Shown piece after piece: positions 57,391 to 64,000 of a DNA stretch of 64,000 nucleotides (position 1 is its first letter; each line of letters opens with the position of its first letter). The translations under genes and the position numbers were made by a program. This DNA comes from Theobroma cacao (lineage: Eukaryota > Streptophyta > Magnoliopsida > Malvales > Malvaceae): contig NC_030858.1 in NCBI RefSeq assembly GCF_000208745.1, positions 22,908,875 to 22,972,874 of the forward strand. The letters run 5' to 3'. The notes beneath the pieces are model-generated. The model did not search any database. It was not told where the DNA came from and saw only the letters and a list, made by a program, of their open reading frames with translations.

Positions 57391-60363
57391 TGTCACAACC
57401 GGAACCTCCATCGGGCCCATGACAACCGTCGCGACGTCTCGATTGACACACATTACCCGGAATGCCAACCGGAACCCCACAAGGCTTACATATCAGTTTC
57501 TTTCCTTTCTTGTGAGCAATTGTTTTTAAACATTCCATTTAAAACAATTACCGGTCGTTTCTGACTCAAATAAATCCAAAGATAAATTTTTTTTTAAAAG
57601 GATTTATAGACAAATATCACTATTCAAAATATTGATTAAAATATAGCATTTTTATATAAAACAATATTTATAGAAACACGTGTAAGAAATCTTTTGTAAC
57701 GTGTAAGTAAAATAAATTCATACATACAAAAATTTACAAAGTTATAATGTACAATAATGGTTACAACGACAAGTGGCCCAAAATACACCCAGTGTTGGTG
57801 CTAGAAACCTACTGTCTGTGTGGTAGAGATGTCAACTGGAATCCTCAACAAAATAGGGTATCCACAAGCTACCACAAGCCTGAAATGTTTGGAAAGGAGG
57901 TGGGTGAGATTTTGCAATCCCAATGAGTAAACAGACATTATCATAAATATCTAAAAGCGATTAATATGGAGGCAAGTTTAAACAACAATTTATAAACCAT
58001 TTCATAAGGTTTTTAATTTATTCCATAAACCATAAAATATTTATAATTTACCAAAATAGTTGTTAAGGCTTATGTATTTTATTAAAAACAAGGCTCAAGC
58101 CAAAACTAATCCTCGGGGATACCTTGGCCGAGGCATCTAACCAAGTCCACCAAGGTTGTTATAACATTTACATGTGAAACACATTTTTATTTTTAAAACA
58201 AGTCGTTCCTTGGCGTTGGCCGAGTTACACATTCACGTGGGGGTTCGACGTGAAGTTAGCTCTAATACTACCCCGGGAGTTACCCTCATCGTCGCTACAA
58301 TCGGAGTAACTATATAATCGGGTTTACCATGCCCCTCTAATAGGCAGTCCACGGAAACCCGTCATTGCTGTGACCAACCCACCAATTTTAATAAAATTTC
58401 GACAGTATAACGTGACTTTTATTTATTTATCTAGCCTGCATAGTAAAAACAGCTTACATAAATTTTCCAATACACTTACAAAATATAATCACATATACTC
58501 ATATCTCATAAGCCATTCATAGGAAAATATATAATTTTCAAGACAGTTAACAGCCTCAAATTACTCAATTTCATAATCAACCCAATATATCTTTATTTGT
58601 CACATTTATTTGTAAAACATCAAAAATCCCGTTTTAATCTCGTTTTCATTTCATAAAATACATAAAGAGCATTTAAAAATAAACTCTAGATAATTTACAA
58701 TAATAATAAGTTTACTCACCGTTTGTACAAATTAAAAGCTTTCTAGGTGCCCCGATAACTACTCGTCGGGTACGATTTCTTTGCCTTTACCGGAAGGCTT
58801 TCTTCTTAGACACATTGCAAAAATTTACTCAATTCATCAGATTAATGCTAAATCACTATATAATTGACTTAAATCCTATACTAATGCATGGTATGAAATG
58901 CAATAGCCTAAAACGGCTTAAACGCGGTATTAACCTATTTTTGGCACTTTACCCGATAAATTGCTAACGTGCTCCATTTTAGCTCTAAATCGTCCCATTC
59001 TCTCTCCAACATTTCTAACTATTAAATATCAGCCAATAACCTCTAAAATCACCAAAATCAGTTCACTTTCCTCCTTGGAAAATTTGACCAAAAAAGGGAA
59101 CATTAACTCGGTAAATTTTTCACTTTGTTTTTTAATCACATTTAACCATTTTTCATCATTTTCTCTTCATTTCTCTTAGAATAAAAATCAGATTATCATC
59201 ATTGTACCTCATTGCAGATTCGGCCAAGGGTGGGTATTGTGAAAATTTAATGCTTTCTTGCCCAATTTAATTTCTAAACACATTTAACTAACTAAAACTA
59301 TCAATTTAACTAAAAATCAAAACCTAAAAATTTCAATTTCTCCCCCCTAGAATTTCGTCCAGCCCTTGATATCACTTTTTGATCTCTCTCCTCAAGCATG
59401 CTAAATGGAAATAAAGGCATAGGAAAGGTAGAAATCAAGCTAAAATCGAAAAATCTTACCGTTAGACGCGTAAACGGGTAAAAAACGCGAATTCTCCTTT
59501 GAATTTTTCTAGTTTCCCTTTGTTTTCTTTCTTTTCTTCCTTTCCTCTCTATTTCCTCTCTTGTTCTTCCTTAAGGCCGGCCAGCACTTAAAATGGGGTT
59601 TAAATGGGCTGACTTTTCATTAAAATAATCTTATATCATTAATAAAATGCCACATGTCACTTTCCCATTGGCCCATTTTTAAAATTTCATCCATTTGTTT
59701 CCAAATTTTCACCATACACTTGTCCCACATATCCATAGCTTAGATAAAATTCTCAGACTTATCCAAAGTCTCGGTGGAGTAATTTTTGAAATTTACACTT
59801 TTGCCCCCGTAAAAGTAAAAAATTACATTTTTGCCCAAAAAACTGAAAAATTGCCGATAGACATATTTTTCATCCCTTATACTCATACAATTCTCCAATT
59901 TGTCAAATTTGATCTAAATTCTCTCAAAATCTCAAATTTTGTCCGCGAATGGTAAAATTACGATTTTGCCCCTACACTCCAGAAATCACCAGAATTAAAC
60001 TTTTTCACTTCCTATCATTAAATTATACTCCAAATAGTTAATCTTGGTAAAAAATTTCACTCCATTATCAAATTATTATCTTAGGTGGTAAAATGACGAT
60101 TTTACCCCTGAACATCAAAATTTTCAATTTTACCCCTAATGAACCCTTGAACTCCGAACAATCATTTTTAGTCATTCCTTGACTATAAAATATTAAATTT
60201 CATCCTACGATTCCTATTTGAACTAGTTCAAGGTTAAATCAACTCAAGTGTACCGTTAGGTACGATACCGGGTTTCGTCTTTTCTTAAGTGCTTTCCTAG
60301 CATAATAACATGCTACTCAGTGCATGTATGTCATGACATGTGTTTATAGGGTCGGGTTTTACA
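57391..60363 (-). mobile_element. Solo LTR, family A
   Basis: The 2,973-bp LTR runs from TGTCACAACCGG to GGGTCGGGTTTTACA and is flanked by perfect CATAG duplications (57386-57390 and 60364-60368). It is closely similar along its length to the copy at 14416-17520 and to the reverse of 22552-25575. No internal sequence is present. Confidence 0.93.
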
Positions 60364-60368
60364 CATAG

Positions 60369-60879
60369 TTACATAATATATATAACTTGCATCAAACCAT
60401 TCTAAATCAGCTTTTCACATCACAATCCTTGAAGTAAATCATTCTTCATGGAAAACATATTAAAATGCGAGGTTGTGGGCAAGGCATGCCTAATTAAAGA
60501 CACCGTATCCACCCACCTTGTTGAAGCATGCTTTTCCCTTTAGCACAGTTCATTAAAAGCTCGAACTCTCCAAAATACTAACTTCTTCAATCAACACTTA
60601 TCACAAAGTTTCCATCACAAATATCTTATTCTCTAACTATGCTTTTAACAAATAACCTGTTAGCCTTGAGTTACATCATGTTTTGATTTGACAAAAATTA
60701 CATGTTATCTTGAACTTAATGTCAAGCATTTGAAATTGTCTCAAATATATTTCTAATCCCCTAAGGTCACATAATTGTTTGAAAAGCCATGCATCATTAG
60801 AAAATATCATAAAAGCTTTCAAACAATGCATATTCAACTAAGAAAACAAAGAGCAAACATGCCTTGAATTATTATTTGA
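60369..60879. other. Region without a recognised gene
   Basis: The sequence is unique-looking and AT-rich with no convincing reading frame. It may be the interior of the same old element whose LTR-like sequence forms the palindrome to the right. Confidence 0.4.
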
Positions 60880-61026
60880 TCGTAGGAACGAGGCAAGGAA
60901 GAAATAGTTGATGAGAGGCACCAAAAAGCTAAGGAAACCTCAAAACCCTAGTCAAGTGCGGACCCTAAAGAAGCTCAAGTCAATCCAAAGGTAGAAAGAG
61001 TGAAAAACTTGAAGTATACAAAGCCA

Positions 61027-61332
61027 CAGTTGACCCTAAAGTGGCTATAGTCGACTTTAAAGTAAAAAGCTCAAAAATTAGAGAACTACACGACCATAGT
61101 CGACCTTAGCCTTTATGTAGTCAACCTTGGCTACTCTGATGCATGAAAAAGAGAGAAATCAGGAGACATAGTTGACCCTAGTAAAGCCATAGTCGATCAT
61201 ATTAGCCTAGACTTGCACAAATCATGGTCTTAGGAATTGGATCGAGTAGAGGAAGTTTATACTTGACTATAGAACCCTAATTTGAGAAACTAGAACAACA
61301 TAGTCGACCTTAGGATGTTGTAGTCAACCTTC
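61027..61332. repeat. Array of TAGTCGAC motifs, period about 68 bp
   Basis: Motif pairs start at about 61027, 61095, 61167, 61231 and 61299. Each pair has forms such as CATAGTCGACCTTAG and GTAGTCAACC about 15-20 bp apart. The inverted arm repeats the array at 63531-63711. Confidence 0.75.
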
Positions 61333-61944
61333 AAGCTTCAGCAATGGTTAGATTTGATTCAAACTTGTGTCTAACGGCTCCATACTTCACATTAACTATA
61401 AATAAATGCCTTTGACTCACTGAAAGCAAGAGAAGACCTAAGATAAAGTTTCAAACCCTAGAAAAACCTCCAAAAGCTTATCCTCACTCTCTAACTTCAT
61501 TTTGGCCTCCCACCAAGCTTAAAAAAGTTCTACACTTGCTTTATTTGAGTTAATATTTCTTCTCTCATTACACTTAAGCTTAAACTTCTGGCACTGAACC
61601 TTTGTAGAGGCATTTTCTTGCAAAACATTGTACTCCTCTTGAAAAAGTTATAGCTTAACCTTGAAAAGCTATTTATGGGTTTGTGGTTCAGCCTATGAAA
61701 AACTATTGTTGAAAGGTTTCACTTGATCTCATGAAAAAGCTATTGTAAGGCTTTCTCTTGATCTCGTAAAAAGCTATTATAAGGATTTTGCTTGATCTCG
61801 TAAAAAAAACTCTTGTGAAGGTTTCACTTGATCTCATAAAAAGTTTGTTTCCCTTAATGGATTAGAAATCCACCCCCTTAAAACACTAAAGAATTTCAAA
61901 TCCACTAAGGAAAATGAGCTTTTTACAAGATCAAGTGAAACCCT

Positions 61945-63019
61945 TGTTGGTCCCGTTAATATGTGCTAGAGGGGGGGTGAATAGCACAATTTGGCTCTTG
62001 ACAAGATGTGGAACTAATTTTCAGAACTTAAGAAAGTAAAAACATAGTATAAGGTGCACAACAATTTAGAGTGTTTTGGTCCAAGACCTACATCCACTAC
62101 CTTGATTATCCAACCAAGGATTTTCTCAACGATTCACTAAGAATCAAGTGAAATTCACAAGCTTTCACCAAGCTTTTACAATGGCTTTTCACAAGCTCAG
62201 CCAAAACCTTTACACTAGTTTTTCACGGGCTCAACTAAAACCCAAAATGGTTTTCCAAGGCTCAACCATAACCTATAACATTCAAGCTTTCCCAAGCTTG
62301 AACAACCCCTTAGAGTGACTCCCTAAGTCTAAGTATACAAGAAGATAAGTTACAGAAAGTACCTATGATCACAAGTTGATCTGATTGGTACAAGATTGAG
62401 TGCTAAATACAATGACAAAGAGTAAGCGTTTAAGTGCAGACAAGTGCAGTGAAGCTTTTTTTGTTTTTCTTCTTTCTAAAGCTCAAATCTCATTCAAGGC
62501 TTCTAAAAACTAGTTTCTCATTGTTGGAAGACCTTTTTATACTTGGAGATGTAACTCTGATGGTAGTTTGGCAGTTTATATCCATTGGAAACAATTGAGG
62601 ATGAGTTCTAGCCTTTAATTTGTCTTGTAGTGTTCTAGTTCAAAATGCAGACAGAGAGCTCTTAGTCGACTAACTTGGTTGACTAAGTTGATTATGTTTC
62701 TAGTTTGCAGATTCTAGCAGAGGGCACTTAGTCGACTGACTTGGTTGACTAAGTTGGTTTTGTTTCTCAAACTCTTCAACCCGTTATTTCTCCAATTTGA
62801 AATTTGGTCAACCAATGTTCTTCCTTGTTAAACCAACAAGCTTCCTCCTTGTTGTTCAGTTACATCTTGTTGATTTTATCCCTCTTTTTCTTTCAAAAAT
62901 ACTCTTTGAAGATTTAAGAAATTAATTTCATGTATTAATTTCCTGCACACTTAAGTAAAAGAATTAGACACAGATAAATGGGAATGTTTTATTATCATCG
63001 AAAACTAATGGAGCCAACA
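61945..63019 (-). mobile_element. Solo LTR of the Copia family
   Basis: The 1,075-bp LTR runs from TGTTGGTCCCG to GGAGCCAACA and is flanked by perfect ACCCT duplications (61940-61944 and 63020-63024). It is the same family and orientation as the 3' LTR at 2604-3611. It has two TAGTCGACT palindrome pairs (62662-62686 and 62728-62753) where the 2604 copy has one. It interrupts the right arm of the large palindrome. Confidence 0.95.
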
Positions 63020-63768
63020 ACCCTCACAATGCTCTTTCACAAAATCAAGCAAAACAATTGCAATGCTTTTTCACAGGATCAAGCGAAACCCTTCAACATT
63101 GGCTTTTACAAGCTCAATTACAAACCCACAAATAGCTTTTCAAGGTTAAGCTAGAACTTTTATAATGAAGTATAAAGTTTAGCGAGAAAATGCCTCTACA
63201 AAGGTTGAATGTTAGGAGTTTAAGCTTGAGTATGTGAATAGAAGAAATATCAACTCAAATGAAGCAAGTGTAGAACTTTTCAAAGCTTGGTGGAAGACTA
63301 AAATAAAGCAAAAGAGTGAGGATAAGCTTTTAAAGGTCTCTCGAGGGTTTAAAACTTTATACACGATCTTTTCTTGCTCCCAAATGGCTCAAAGGCTGCT
63401 ATTTATAGCTAATGTGAAGTTTGGAGCTGTAAACAGAAATTTGAATCAAATCTAACCATTGCTAAAGCTTGAGGGTCAACTAAAATGCTCCTAAGGTTAA
63501 CTATGTTCTTCAAATTTCTCAAATTAGGGCTTCATAGTCGAGTATAGCCTTCCTCTACTTAATCTAATTTTTGAGAACATATTTTTGCAAGTCTAGGCCG
63601 TGGTAGTCGACTAAACCTTTACTAGAGTCGACTATGGCTGTGTAAAGTCCTTTTTTTCTTGCTCTTAACTTGTCAAGGTTGACTATACATCGAGCCAAAG
63701 TTGACTATGTTTGATCAATTCAAAATTTTCTTAAGCTTTCTAGAACAGGGTTGATTATAGGCACTCTA

Positions 63769-64000
63769 TGTCACGACCCGGTACTCCCCTCGAGCCCGTG
63801 ACAACCGCCGCGGTGTTCCGGTAGACACTTATTGCCCGAAATGTCAACCCGAAACCCCGCAAGGCTTTACTATCAGTTTCTTTGTTCCCTTGTGAGCAAC
63901 CATTGTCAAATATCGTGTTCTAAAAGATTTTAAGCTGTTTCCAACTTTAAACAAATAAAATATTAATTTTTCGTCTCACAGGGGTATTTTGGTCATTTTT
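63769..64000 (-). mobile_element. Start of a family A LTR, cut by the window end
   Basis: The block starts TGTCACGACCCGGTACTCCC and matches the reverse of the 3' end of the Gypsy LTR (41438 and 49520 ends) very closely, including ACAGGGGTATTTTGGTCAT at the window edge. It could be a solo LTR or the 3' LTR of a minus-strand element. It truncates the right arm of the palindrome. Confidence 0.9.

Larger units (their letters stand above)
60880..63768. repeat. Large imperfect palindrome of LTR-derived sequence
   Basis: The left arm (about 60990-61878) and the right arm (about 61885-61939 and 63025-63768) are inverted copies of each other. The centre lies near 61880, between CCTTAATGGATTAGAAAT and its imperfect inverse. 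Each arm has an outer TAGTCGAC motif array (61027-61332 and 63531-63711), then a TATA-like ACTATAAATA (61394-61403; inverted copy near 63396-63408), then repeated CTTGATCTCGTAAAAAGC units toward the centre. The arms look like two LTRs joined by their downstream ends. The right arm is split by the Copia solo LTR at 61945-63019 and is cut at 63768 by another LTR. No coding sequence is present. Confidence 0.75.

Overview
This window is nuclear DNA of a flowering plant, most likely a eudicot. The evidence is an alpha-tubulin gene with plant-type protein sequence and exon structure, a RAP2-11-type AP2/ERF transcription factor, plant CACTA transposase domains (TNP2, DUF4218, DUF4216, Transposase_24), SIRE/Maximus-like Copia and Tekay/Del-like Gypsy elements, and a remnant of an XH-domain (FDM/IDN2-type) gene. 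I cannot name the species. Only two genes look intact, TUA (32465-34889, +) and RAP2-11-like (36666-37502, -). They lie in a roughly 8.5 kb low-repeat island and converge on each other. Almost everything else is layered transposon sequence, with two assembly gaps (23741-24468 and 43514-43836).

Layout. 1-20000: an old CACTA element on the minus strand. Its TNPD reads 19629 down to 1821 and its TNPA-like gene 1522 down to 40. It was broken first by a Copia element (2604-13672, minus, keeping its 3' LTR but not its 5' LTR or primer site) and by a solo Gypsy LTR (14416-17520). The Copia element was itself hit by another solo LTR (5452-7455). 20100-20660: XH-domain retro-pseudogene. 21029-29728: one solo LTR carrying two younger solo LTRs, each with a perfect 5-bp target duplication. 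30160-30990: a possible unrecognised minus-strand transcription unit. 32200-37570: the gene island. 38479-49520: a complete but inactive Ty3/Gypsy element with TATTA target duplications. 49526-57390: AT-rich DNA with LTR and MITE-like debris. 57391-60363: another solo LTR. 60880-63768: a large imperfect palindrome of LTR-derived sequence split by a Copia solo LTR. 63769-64000: the start of one more Gypsy LTR.

Three patterns stand out. First, seven solo LTRs can be delimited by their target duplications against one complete element, which points to very active LTR-LTR recombination. Second, in-frame stops in the Gypsy, Copia and CACTA genes lie mostly where a C-to-T or G-to-A change at Gln (CAG), Arg (CGA) or Trp (TGG) codons would create them, as expected from deamination of methylated cytosine. 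Third, several unrelated LTR families carry arrays of short palindromes, usually as pairs, with a repeat period near 65-72 bp. The palindrome sequence differs by family (TAGTCGACTA, GTATCGATAC, CTCGCTGCAGCGAG, a GGATCAAGC/GATCC pair), but the layout is shared. I consider this the most interesting unexplained structure in the window.
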